Below are positions 24,844 to 33,311 of a stretch of 64,000 nucleotides of DNA, piece after piece. Within the stretch, counting starts at the first letter, position 1. Every line of letters starts with the position of its first letter. This DNA comes from an uncultured Bacteroidales bacterium (GTDB taxonomy: Bacteria; Bacteroidota; Bacteroidia; Bacteroidales; Muribaculaceae). The DNA is taken from the NCBI GenBank assembly GCA_902792895.1, contig CADBBK010000004.1, forward strand, positions 186,464-250,463, read 5' to 3'. A model generated the notes under the pieces. The model saw only the letters and a program-made list of their open reading frames with translations. It had not been told where the DNA came from and did no database searches. The translations under genes were made by a program, and so were the position numbers.

Positions 24844-27800
24844 ATGAAAAAGACATTAGCTCTTTTGGGCGCATTGATCATGCTGTGCGGCTCTGGATAC
24901 CAGGCCCAAGCAGCCCCTGCGCCCCAGGTGTCGGCTAATTCCGCCACCAGCATTGTGACAGGCCGCGTTGTCGATGAACAGGGTCTACCCGTCATCGGCG
25001 CCAGCATTGTCGAGGTTGGAACGACCCGTGGCACATCGACCGATGTGGACGGTAACTTCTCGTTTAAAGCTAGCCCCAACGCTAAGCTTCAGATTTCGTT
25101 CATCGGCTACAAGACCGAGACCATGCGTGCCAACAACGGCATGCGCGTCGTGCTCACCGAGGACAACGCCAAGCTCGATGAGATCGTAGTCGTTGGTTAC
25201 GGTACGCAGCGCAAGGCCAACCTGACCGGTGCTGTCAGCACCGTGGAAGTGGACAAGGTGCTCGGTTCCAAGTCCGAGACCGATATCCGTAAGTCTCTGC
25301 AGGGTAACGTCCCCGGCTTGACCATCCTGAATGCCAACGGTGACATCAGCGCTGATCCCTCGATTGTAATCCGTGGTATCGGTACGCTGAATGGTAGTGG
25401 CGGTGTGCCCCTGTACATCGTTGACGGTGTGCCCGTTGAGAATTTGGGTGACCTGAACGCCGCCGATATCGAGAACATCAGTGTCCTCAAGGATGCTGCT
25501 TCGACCTCGATCTACGGTACCCGTGCAGCCTTCGGTGTTGTTCTGATCACCACCAGGACTGCCCACGTCAAGGACAACGTGAAGGTGCAGTACACCAACA
25601 ACTTCGCTTGGAGCCAGGCTACCACCTTGCCCGACTATCCCAATGTTCCCACTCAGGTGGCCGCCCTTAACGACGTGAACCACCGCATGGGCGTTGCATC
25701 GGAGCTCTTCGGTATGTACATGGACAGCGAGGCTTTCCAGAATGGTATCAACAACTGGGTTAAGAAGCATGGCGACATCAAGGACAAGTATCGTGAGATG
25801 GTCTATGGTGACGACTATGATGAGAACGGTTACTATGCCAACTGGGATGTTCCCGGCATCATGTTCAACAACCACGCTCCCAGCCAGAGCCACAACCTGA
25901 GTGTAACCGGCAACTCGGGCCGCATCAACTTCTACACCTCGGTAGGTTACAACCAGAAGCAGTCGCTGATGAACTTCAACCCCGACAAGTTCCGCAAGTA
26001 CAATGCTACGGCCAACGTGTCGGTGCGTGCTACCGACTGGTTGGAGCTGGGTACCCGCGTGAGCTATGTCGACAGGACCTATAACACCCCCTACAAGCGT
26101 GGTGCCGGTACCTATCAGTACCTGTGGCGCTGGGGTTCGTTCTTTGGCCCCTACGGCTACTTTGTAGATCCTAACGACGGTAAGCAGTATGACGCCCGCA
26201 CCATGATCGGCGGTCGCAACACCGGTGGTGACTGCTACTACAAGATGAACAACATGAGCCTGGGCGTGTTCGGCAAGATTGACTTTGGCTATGGCCTGAG
26301 CTTCAATGCCGACTACACCTTCATCAAGAGGACCAACAGGTACAAGGGCGTAGGTCTTCCCTCTATCGTCTATAACACTTGGGGTCTGAATCCTCAGGGT
26401 CCTGTGGACATCACAGGCTCAACCTTTATCGAGACCGAACGCGCTTTCAAGGAGAACCACGTTGCCAACGGTTACTTTGATTGGAACCGCTCCTTCAAGG
26501 ATGTCCACAACTTCAACCTGAAGGTGGGTGCCAACGTGGATAAGACTGATTTTGAGAAGCTGTACTTTGAGCAGCACGGCATCCAGGATGTCAACCTGCC
26601 TGAGCTGGCTCTCACCAATGACTACTACAGCTATGAACACCATCACGAGCATTGGGGTTCTGCAGGTTTCTTCGGCCGCATCAACTATGACTACAAGGGC
26701 ATCTATCTGCTCGAGTTGAATGGCCGTTATGACGGTTCGAGCAAGTTCCCCAAGAAGGACCAGTGGGCATTCTTCCCCTCAGCATCTATCGGTTATCGCA
26801 TCAGTGAGGAGGCCTTCTGGGCTCCCATCAAGAACACCATCAGCAATGCCAAGATTCGTGCATCTTATGGTATGATCGGTAACCAAGATGTGGGTGATTA
26901 CCTGTTCCTTGAGACCATGGCTAAGAACCAGGACTATGGTAAGAACGCCACTAAGGTTAATTGGTTAAATGGCAATTTGCTCACCGACTTCTTTGGTCTT
27001 CCCAAGATGGTTTCGGAATCCCTGACCTGGGAGAAGATTGCTACCCTCAACGTAGGTCTTGACCTGGCCTTCTTCAATGGTCATCTGAACGTGACCGCCG
27101 ACTGGTTCCAGCGTGAAAACAGAAATATGATTGCTCCCGGTAAGGCTCTGCCTTCGGTTATCGGTGCAAGCGCCGCTTGGGAGAACGCAGGTGATATGCG
27201 CACCCGTGGTTGGGAAGTCAGCCTTGACTACCGCAACCGCCTTGGCAACGTTGATTTCTATGCCACCGCTGTCGTGAGTGACTATAAGACCAAGATCACC
27301 AAGTGGGACAGCAACAACATGATCAACACCAACTACTCCGGCAAGGAGTATGGCGAGATCTGGGGCTTTGAGACCGAGCGCTACTTCGACTTCAACGACT
27401 TCAATGCCGACGGCACCTACAAGCAGGGTGTTGCCGACCAGACCAAGCTGCAGTCCAATGGCTTTGTTTACGGCCCTGGTGACATCAAGTTCAAGGACCT
27501 GGACGGTAACGGTGTTATCGACTGGGGTAAGGGTACTCCCGAGGACCATGGTGACCTGAAGCGCATCGGTAACAAGACCCCGCGCTATCAGTACTCGCTG
27601 CGTCTGGGTGCTGCCTGGATGGGCTTTGACGTTGACTTCTACCTGCAGGGCGTAGCTAAGCGCGACATGTGGACCCAGTCTGCATTCGTGATGCCGTTCA
27701 TGCGTGGTGCCGACGCTATCTACACCAACCAGACTGACTACATCACCGAGGCTGACTATGCCAACGGTATCATCGACCAGGACGCTGCATTCCCCCGCAT

Positions 27801-28692
27801 GTGGGCTGGTGGCGCTGGCCGTGGTAGCGTTTCGAGCGACATCCTTGACCTGGGTAAGTTCAACTTCTATCCCCAGACCAAGTATCTGGTGAACATGAGC
27901 TACCTGCGCATGAAGAACATCACCGTTGGTTACACGCTGCCGCAGAACTGGACCCGCAAGGCTATGATCGAGAAACTGCGCATCTATGCTTCGACCGACA
28001 ATCTGTTCGACATCATCAACCACAGCAACCACACTGGTCTCGATCCCGAGATCAACACCGGTGTGGGTTCTTATGGTAACGCTGTTTGGGGCCGTACCGA
28101 TCCCATCATGCGCACCTACAGTGTAGGTCTGCAACTGACCTTCGGCAGCAGCGGTCACAGTGCAGTTGCCGCTCCCGTTGACAACAGCGCCTTGAACGCC
28201 CAGATCAATGACCTGCGCGCTCAGCTCGCCGATGCTCAGAATGCTGCCAACGCTCGCATCGCTGACCTCCAGAACCAGCTCAACGCTGCCAACAACCGCG
28301 CTAACCAGCTGCAGAAGGATCTCAACGACTGCCAGAAGAGCAAGGGCAACATGATTGACAAGTCGCTGCAGTACATGACCATCCTCGTTCACTTCCCCGT
28401 GAACAAGACCAACGTTACCGCTGACCAGCAGCCCAACGTGGAGCGCATCGCCGCTTACATGAAGAGCCATCCTGGTTCCACCTGCACCATCAACGGTTAT
28501 GCTTCGCCCGAGGGTCCCAAGGACCACAACATCGACCTCGCTAACGGCCGCGCCGCCAGCGTCAAGGACATGCTCGTGAAGAAATATGGTATCGATGCTA
28601 AGCGCATCAACGCACAGGGTCAGGGCATCAGCAACATGTTTGATGAGCTGAGCTGGAACCGCGTTTCGATCTGCGAAATCATCGTGAAGTAA
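24844..28692 (+). CDS. SusC/RagA transporter fused to coiled coil and OmpA-like domain (copy B)
   Basis: 1282 residues from the ATG at 24844; a GTG six bases upstream mirrors the arrangement of copy A. Signal peptide, regulatory-like domain (VTGRVVDEQGLPVIGASIVEVG), TonB box (LDEIVVVGYGTQRK), plug (PLYIVDGVPV ... VLKDAASTSIYGTRAAFGV), barrel ending TYSVGLQLTF near residue 1100. The tail of about 182 residues has a coiled coil (LNAQINDLRAQLADAQNAA..., about 1116-1165) and an OmpA-like domain (ILVHFPVNKT, GYASPEG, NGRAASV, KRINAQGQG, WNRVSICEIIVK). The last 24 residues are identical to copy A, while the barrels differ widely. Followed directly by its SusD. Confidence 0.92.
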   Translation: MKKTLALLGALIMLCGSGYQAQAAPAPQVSANSATSIVTGRVVDEQGLPVIGASIVEVGTTRGTSTDVDGNFSFKASPNAKLQISFIGYKTETMRANNGMRVVLTEDNAKLDEIVVVGYGTQRKANLTGAVSTVEVDKVLGSKSETDIRKSLQGNVPGLTILNANGDISADPSIVIRGIGTLNGSGGVPLYIVDGVPVENLGDLNAADIENISVLKDAASTSIYGTRAAFGVVLITTRTAHVKDNVKVQYTNNFAWSQATTLPDYPNVPTQVAALNDVNHRMGVASELFGMYMDSEAFQNGINNWVKKHGDIKDKYREMVYGDDYDENGYYANWDVPGIMFNNHAPSQSHNLSVTGNSGRINFYTSVGYNQKQSLMNFNPDKFRKYNATANVSVRATDWLELGTRVSYVDRTYNTPYKRGAGTYQYLWRWGSFFGPYGYFVDPNDGKQYDARTMIGGRNTGGDCYYKMNNMSLGVFGKIDFGYGLSFNADYTFIKRTNRYKGVGLPSIVYNTWGLNPQGPVDITGSTFIETERAFKENHVANGYFDWNRSFKDVHNFNLKVGANVDKTDFEKLYFEQHGIQDVNLPELALTNDYYSYEHHHEHWGSAGFFGRINYDYKGIYLLELNGRYDGSSKFPKKDQWAFFPSASIGYRISEEAFWAPIKNTISNAKIRASYGMIGNQDVGDYLFLETMAKNQDYGKNATKVNWLNGNLLTDFFGLPKMVSESLTWEKIATLNVGLDLAFFNGHLNVTADWFQRENRNMIAPGKALPSVIGASAAWENAGDMRTRGWEVSLDYRNRLGNVDFYATAVVSDYKTKITKWDSNNMINTNYSGKEYGEIWGFETERYFDFNDFNADGTYKQGVADQTKLQSNGFVYGPGDIKFKDLDGNGVIDWGKGTPEDHGDLKRIGNKTPRYQYSLRLGAAWMGFDVDFYLQGVAKRDMWTQSAFVMPFMRGADAIYTNQTDYITEADYANGIIDQDAAFPRMWAGGAGRGSVSSDILDLGKFNFYPQTKYLVNMSYLRMKNITVGYTLPQNWTRKAMIEKLRIYASTDNLFDIINHSNHTGLDPEINTGVGSYGNAVWGRTDPIMRTYSVGLQLTFGSSGHSAVAAPVDNSALNAQINDLRAQLADAQNAANARIADLQNQLNAANNRANQLQKDLNDCQKSKGNMIDKSLQYMTILVHFPVNKTNVTADQQPNVERIAAYMKSHPGSTCTINGYASPEGPKDHNIDLANGRAASVKDMLVKKYGIDAKRINAQGQGISNMFDELSWNRVSICEIIVK

Positions 28693-28724
28693 TGATTATG
28701 AACTCAATTAAAACAGATATAATT

Positions 28725-30440
28725 ATGAAATCACTGAAATCAATTATACTGTGTGGACTGGGTGTTGCCTTGCTGTCGCTGGCTTCTTGCTCGGATGTGC
28801 TCGACACCGAGCCCTATGATCAGTTTACCAAGGACAACTATTTTACCAGTGAGACCAACGTCCAGCTGTTCGCCAACAAATTCTATGACACCTTTACAGG
28901 TTATGGCAGCGGCAGTGGTGACTACTACTTCAACACCCTGAACGATGACCAGGCTTCTACCGGTATCACCAAGTGGACTTACATGAATGTACCCGGTAGT
29001 GCTGGTGCTTGGAGCACTCCCTATACTGAGATTCGTCGTGCCAATATCCTTATTGCCGCTGTGCCTAACGTTGAATCAATGAACGAAGCAAGGAAGGCCA
29101 ACTGGCTGGGTATCGGTCGCCTGTACCGTGCATGGCAGCACTATAAGCTCGTTCGCTCCTATGGTGACTGCTATTGGGTGGACAAGGTGCTTGACCCCAA
29201 TGACGAAGACATCCTCTACGGTCCCCGTCAGCCCCGCAACGACGTGATGGACAAGGTGCTTGAGGACCTGAACTTCGCTTGCGCCAACATCACCGACAAT
29301 GCCAACTCGCGCACCGCTTTCAACAAGTGGGTGGCCCTGGCCATGAAGGCCGAGGTTTGCCTCTATGAGGGCGACTACAGCAAGTATGTGACCAAGAACA
29401 ATGAGCGTGCCAACCGTTACCTGGCCGAGGCCAAGAGCGCTTGTGAGCAGATCATGAGCTCGGGCAACTTTGCCTTGAACGGCAACTACCAGGCTAACTT
29501 CAACTCGCTTGACCTGGCCGGTAACCCCGAGATGATCCTGTACAAGAAGTACATCCAGAGCACCTTAGCTCATGGTACTATCGACTACACCTGCGGTTCT
29601 ACCCAGGTGAACGGTATGACCAAGGATGCCTTCGACAGCTACCTGTTCAAGGATGGTAAGCCCCTGGCTACCACCAGCCTGAACAAGACTGACCACGGTA
29701 CCATTGTTGTTGTTGACGACAACTCCGGTCTCGGTGAGGCTCCCCACATTGACATCAGCAACGTGCTCGCTAACCGTGACCCGCGCTTGAGCGCTCAGGT
29801 GGACAAGATTCTCCAATTCCCCGGCTGTGGTTATGCTCGCTTTGGCGGTGCTCAGTCCACCGCTTCGACGGGCTACGGTGTGTTCTTGTTCGATACCAAC
29901 CTGATCGACAACGTCAACCGTCAGAGCACCTATGGTAACTGGACCGATGCTCCCATCTTCTGGTATGCTGAGATCCTGTTGAACTATGCCGAGGCTTGCG
30001 CCGAGATGGGTAACATCACCCAGAACGACCTCGACAGGTCCATCAACCTGCTGCGTGACCGCGTGGGTATGCCCCACCTGCTGACCAGCGTTGAGGCCGA
30101 TCCCGCCAACAACATGGGCGTGAGCAACATCATCTGGGAGGTTCGCCGTGAGCGCCGCGTCGAGATGATGTACTGCATGAACGACCGTTACTTCTCGCTG
30201 TTGCGTTGGAACAAGCTCTCACTGCTCGACACCGATAATAATCCCAACCTGAGCCGTGGTGCTTATGTTGCAGGATATAATGCAATCAGCCTTGCTGAAG
30301 TCGATGTTGACGCCGACGGTTACATCAACTGCTCGAACAACGGTGCTCCCCGCAAGTGGGATGCCAAGTACAACCTGTTCCCCATTCCCGACGATCAGCG
30401 CAACCTGAATCCTCAGATTGGCCAGAACCCCGGTTGGTAA
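28725..30440 (+). CDS. SusD/RagB-type lipoprotein of operon B
   Basis: 571 residues from the ATG at 28725 (MKSLKSIILCGLGVALLSLASCSDVLDTEPYDQF), lipobox LASC. An ATG overlapping the SusC stop at 28692 would add eleven residues before the signal peptide and is rejected. SusD features: IGRLYRAWQHYKLVRSYGDCYWVDKVL, AEILLNYAEACAEMG, and RRERRVEMMYCMNDRYFSLLRWNKL near the C-terminus, as in the RagB/SusD branch. It starts 32 bp after the SusC-OmpA stop. No CAZyme follows; the operon ends at a strong hairpin. Confidence 0.93.
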   Translation: MKSLKSIILCGLGVALLSLASCSDVLDTEPYDQFTKDNYFTSETNVQLFANKFYDTFTGYGSGSGDYYFNTLNDDQASTGITKWTYMNVPGSAGAWSTPYTEIRRANILIAAVPNVESMNEARKANWLGIGRLYRAWQHYKLVRSYGDCYWVDKVLDPNDEDILYGPRQPRNDVMDKVLEDLNFACANITDNANSRTAFNKWVALAMKAEVCLYEGDYSKYVTKNNERANRYLAEAKSACEQIMSSGNFALNGNYQANFNSLDLAGNPEMILYKKYIQSTLAHGTIDYTCGSTQVNGMTKDAFDSYLFKDGKPLATTSLNKTDHGTIVVVDDNSGLGEAPHIDISNVLANRDPRLSAQVDKILQFPGCGYARFGGAQSTASTGYGVFLFDTNLIDNVNRQSTYGNWTDAPIFWYAEILLNYAEACAEMGNITQNDLDRSINLLRDRVGMPHLLTSVEADPANNMGVSNIIWEVRRERRVEMMYCMNDRYFSLLRWNKLSLLDTDNNPNLSRGAYVAGYNAISLAEVDVDADGYINCSNNGAPRKWDAKYNLFPIPDDQRNLNPQIGQNPGW

Positions 30441-30500
30441 TTGGCATTAGGCGTTAGGTTTGAGGCCTTAGGCCATCACCGCCTAACGACTGAGACATCC

Positions 30501-30552
30501 AAAAAAAACGGCTGCCGCCGCGTCACTTACGACACGGCGGTAGCCTATTTTC
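30501..30552. terminator. Bidirectional terminator between SusD (B) and MBL-fold gene
   Basis: An A-tract (30501-30508), GGCTGCCGCCGCGTC, a short loop, GACACGGCGGTAGCC and TATTTTC form a GC-rich stem of about 15 bp with A/T flanks. It serves both convergent genes. Confidence 0.8.
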
Positions 30553-30586
30553 TTTTCTCTATTAGTTCTAGATAATCTAGAAAAAC

Positions 30587-31351
30587 TTACTGGTAATCAC
30601 GGATTCTCACATCGATGCCGCTGCCTTCAAGCAGCTTGACCACTTGCTGGATGTCGGTCTGGCCGTAGTGGTAGGGGAAAAGCACTGCAGGCTTGATCAT
30701 CATGGCGGCATGTGAGCACTGCTCGGGCGTCATCGTGTAGGGCAGGTTGCAGGGCAGGAAGGCCACGTCGATGTCCTTGATTTCAGCCATCTCAGGGATG
30801 TCCTCGGTGTCGCCGGCAATGTAGATGCGCATGCCCTCGATGGTGAGCACAAAGCCGTTGTCACGGCCCTTGGGGTGGAATTGCAGTTTTTCGGGCGAGT
30901 TGTTGTAGGCCGGCACGGCCTCAACGTGGGTGAATAGCTCATCTGGCAATTCCAGATGATCACCGTTCTTCATCACCACGCCCTGGCCACCCAACATCTC
31001 GTGGCAGCGGGCATTGGTAATCAGCATGGTTCCTTTCTTACTTAACTGATTGATAGCCACCGAGTCCAGATGGTCAAAGTGCTCGTGCGTCACCAGGATG
31101 TAGTCAGCCTTGGGTAGGGTAGAGTAGTCGGTCTCGGGCTTCACGGCAGTCGTCACCGGGTCCACATAGATCCACTTGTCGCCCACCTGCATCCTCAAGC
31201 TGCCGTGCTTGATGCAGTACATCTTCACTGTCGTGCCGCTCTGGGTCTTGAACACGTCGCATCCAGGTTCACCATTCTCTCCATTTTGTGCCGTGCAACT
31301 GCACATGCCACTAACAATCATCATAGCCATAACTAAAAATTTTACTTTCAT
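30587..31351 (-). CDS. MBL-fold metallo-hydrolase lipoprotein (UlaG-like)
   Basis: 254 residues from the ATG at 31351 (MKVKFLVMAMMIVSGMCSCTAQ), lipobox MCSC. The metallo-beta-lactamase motif HEHFDHLD lies near residue 90; later ligands are in IYIAGDTEDIPEM (Asp) and FPYHYGQTD (His), the compact UlaG/L-ascorbate-lactonase-like arrangement. A longer frame to 31420 begins upstream of the -7 box at 31385-31392 and is rejected. A periplasmic or outer-membrane-anchored hydrolase; substrate not predictable. Confidence 0.88.
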   Translation of the reverse strand: MKVKFLVMAMMIVSGMCSCTAQNGENGEPGCDVFKTQSGTTVKMYCIKHGSLRMQVGDKWIYVDPVTTAVKPETDYSTLPKADYILVTHEHFDHLDSVAINQLSKKGTMLITNARCHEMLGGQGVVMKNGDHLELPDELFTHVEAVPAYNNSPEKLQFHPKGRDNGFVLTIEGMRIYIAGDTEDIPEMAEIKDIDVAFLPCNLPYTMTPEQCSHAAMMIKPAVLFPYHYGQTDIQQVVKLLEGSGIDVRIRDYQ

Positions 31352-31384
31352 TATCGTCAACTGTTTAAATGGTTTCTTGCCCAC

Positions 31385-31392
31385 CAAAGGTA
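31385..31392 (-). promoter_or_regulatory. -7 element for MBL-fold gene
   Basis: TACCTTTG on the minus strand, 34 nt upstream of the ATG at 31351. It excludes the upstream start at 31420. Confidence 0.6.
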
Positions 31393-31498
31393 AAACAAAC
31401 CTTTCATTCACTGACAACAAATGAACAAAAAATGATGTTTTCGGCCGTTTTATGAATCATTTGTCTGCCTAAACTCACCTTTTTCAGGAAAAAAATTA

Positions 31499-31506
31499 TA
31501 CCTTTG
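31499..31506 (+). promoter_or_regulatory. -7 element for TGS-domain kinase gene
   Basis: TACCTTTG, 22 nt upstream of the ATG at 31528. It overlaps an alternative TTG start at 31504, which is therefore excluded. Confidence 0.65.
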
Positions 31507-31527
31507 CAGACAAAACTCAGAGCAGCA

Positions 31528-33213
31528 ATGAAAAAGTACGATGAGCTCAAGGTGTTCTGCAAGAATACTAACGAGTACATAGACATGGAAGGTGGCGAAA
31601 CGCTACTCGAGCTCTATGACACGATCAAGGGCCGCCTGGATCTCCAGGGCGAGGCCGTGTGTGTGCTGGTGAACAACAAGGTTGAGGACTTGCATTACCC
31701 CGTCTTTTCCCCCAAGCACATCGAGTTCATCGACATCCGCAGCAATGACGGCTACCGCGTGTTCACGCGCTCGCTGTGCATGGTGCTCTACAAGGCCCTC
31801 AACGACCTGTATCCCGGCAAACGCCTCTGCATCCAGCACAGCATCAGCAACGGACATTACTGCCAAATCAAGCATGAAGAGCATTTCCTGACACCCGGCA
31901 TCATCGAACACCTCAAGAAGCGCATGGTCGAGATTATCGACGCCGACCTGCCGTTCATTCGCCGTGAACGGCTCACCGCCGATGTCATCGAGATGTTCCG
32001 CAAGCAGGGGCTCAAGGACAAGGTGCGGCTGCTGGAGAGCGTCAACCAGCTCTACACGATCTACTACAAGCTCGACAACATCATCGACAGTTTCTACGGT
32101 CCGCTGGTGCCCTCAACGGGCATGCTCAAACTCTTTGACCTGGTGCCCTACGAGAAAGGCATGCTGCTGCTCGGGCCCAACCGCAAGAAGATTGACGAGG
32201 TAGCACAATGGGAACCTCAACCCAAACTCTTCCAGGCGTTTACCGACTATATCAACTTCAACAAGATTATCAGGCTGGGCGACGTGGGTGAACTCAACCG
32301 CGCCATCAGGGCGGGCTATGCTCCGCTGCTGATCAACGTGGTCGAGGCCCTGCACAACAAGCACTTTATCCAGATTGCCGACGAGATTACCCGACGCTAC
32401 CACGAGGGCGGTGCCCGCGTGGTCCTCATCGCCGGACCGTCGTCAAGCGGCAAGACCACATCGTCCAAGCGGTTGGCTATCCAACTGATTACCAACTGCA
32501 TTGTCCCCAAGGTGATAGAGCTTGACAACTACTTCGTCAACCGCACTAACACCCCGCGCGACGAGAAGGGGGACTACGACTACGAGTCGCTGTATGCCCT
32601 CGACCTGGAGCAGTTCAACAAGGACGTCACCGACCTGCTGGCCGGCAAGGAGGTGGCCATGCCCACCTACAACTTCAAGACCGGCGAGCGGGAGTACCTG
32701 GGCAACACCCTCAAGCTCGGGAAGGGCGACATCCTGCTCATGGAAGGCATCCATGGCCTGAATACCGAGCTCACGCGCAACATACCTGAGAGCCAGAAGT
32801 TCCGCATCTTTGTGTCGGCACTCACGACGCTCAACATCGACGACCACAACTGGATAGGCACCCACGACAACCGCTTGCTGCGCCGCATCATCCGCGACCA
32901 CAAGTACCGCGGCTGCGCAGCCTTGGACACCATCCAGCGATGGCCCAGCGTGCGCCGCGGCGAGGATAAGTGGATCATGCCGTTCCACGAGAACGCCGAC
33001 GCCATGTTCAACTCATCATTGCTGTTTGAACTGGCAGTAATGAAGAACTACGCGCTGCCGATACTGCAACAGGTTCCCAGCAGCACGCCAGAGTATGCCG
33101 AGGCAACACGACTGATAAAATTCCTCAATTACTTTGAGCCGCTGGACGAGAAAGACATTCCCAGCACGAGCCTGCTGCGCGAATTCCTGGGAGGAAGCAG
33201 CTTCCACTACTAA
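31528..33213 (+). CDS. TGS-domain nucleoside (uridine-type) kinase
   Basis: 561 residues. The first ~65 residues are a TGS-like domain (LKVFCKNTNEYIDMEGGETLLELYDTIKGRL), followed by a region like the second additional domain of threonyl-tRNA synthetase (CIQHSISNGHYCQIKHEEHFLTPG), then a uridine-kinase/PRK P-loop domain from about residue 300: VLIAGPSSSGKTTSSKRLA (Walker A), LDNYFVNR, and DDHNWIGTHDNRLLRRIIRDHK. This composite architecture is common in Bacteroidetes and Firmicutes and is usually annotated as nucleoside kinase. Substrate unproven. A terminator separates it from a shorter paralogue. Confidence 0.88.
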   Translation: MKKYDELKVFCKNTNEYIDMEGGETLLELYDTIKGRLDLQGEAVCVLVNNKVEDLHYPVFSPKHIEFIDIRSNDGYRVFTRSLCMVLYKALNDLYPGKRLCIQHSISNGHYCQIKHEEHFLTPGIIEHLKKRMVEIIDADLPFIRRERLTADVIEMFRKQGLKDKVRLLESVNQLYTIYYKLDNIIDSFYGPLVPSTGMLKLFDLVPYEKGMLLLGPNRKKIDEVAQWEPQPKLFQAFTDYINFNKIIRLGDVGELNRAIRAGYAPLLINVVEALHNKHFIQIADEITRRYHEGGARVVLIAGPSSSGKTTSSKRLAIQLITNCIVPKVIELDNYFVNRTNTPRDEKGDYDYESLYALDLEQFNKDVTDLLAGKEVAMPTYNFKTGEREYLGNTLKLGKGDILLMEGIHGLNTELTRNIPESQKFRIFVSALTTLNIDDHNWIGTHDNRLLRRIIRDHKYRGCAALDTIQRWPSVRRGEDKWIMPFHENADAMFNSSLLFELAVMKNYALPILQQVPSSTPEYAEATRLIKFLNYFEPLDEKDIPSTSLLREFLGGSSFHY

Positions 33214-33222
33214 CCTAACGAA

Positions 33223-33264
33223 CTGGGCCCTATTGTGTTGCGCAATAGGGCCCAGCGGTTTTTA
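33223..33264 (+). terminator. Rho-independent terminator between tandem kinase genes
   Basis: CTGGGCCCTATTG (33223-33235) pairs with CAATAGGGCCCAG (33243-33255), followed by CGG and TTTTT. A near-perfect 13-bp stem. Confidence 0.88.
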
Positions 33265-33311
33265 TAATAGAGCATAACAACAAAAAACATATAGAACATA
33301 TAGATACATCC

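Noticed and set aside
26965-28527. 520-codon minus-strand ORF within SusC-OmpA copy B
   Set aside because: Antisense shadow; composition is typical of the complement of SusC codons.
30441-30500. Degenerate heptamer (TTAGGCG) repeat after SusD B
   Set aside because: Only a short CGTTAGG/CCTAACG inverted repeat; not a clear array.
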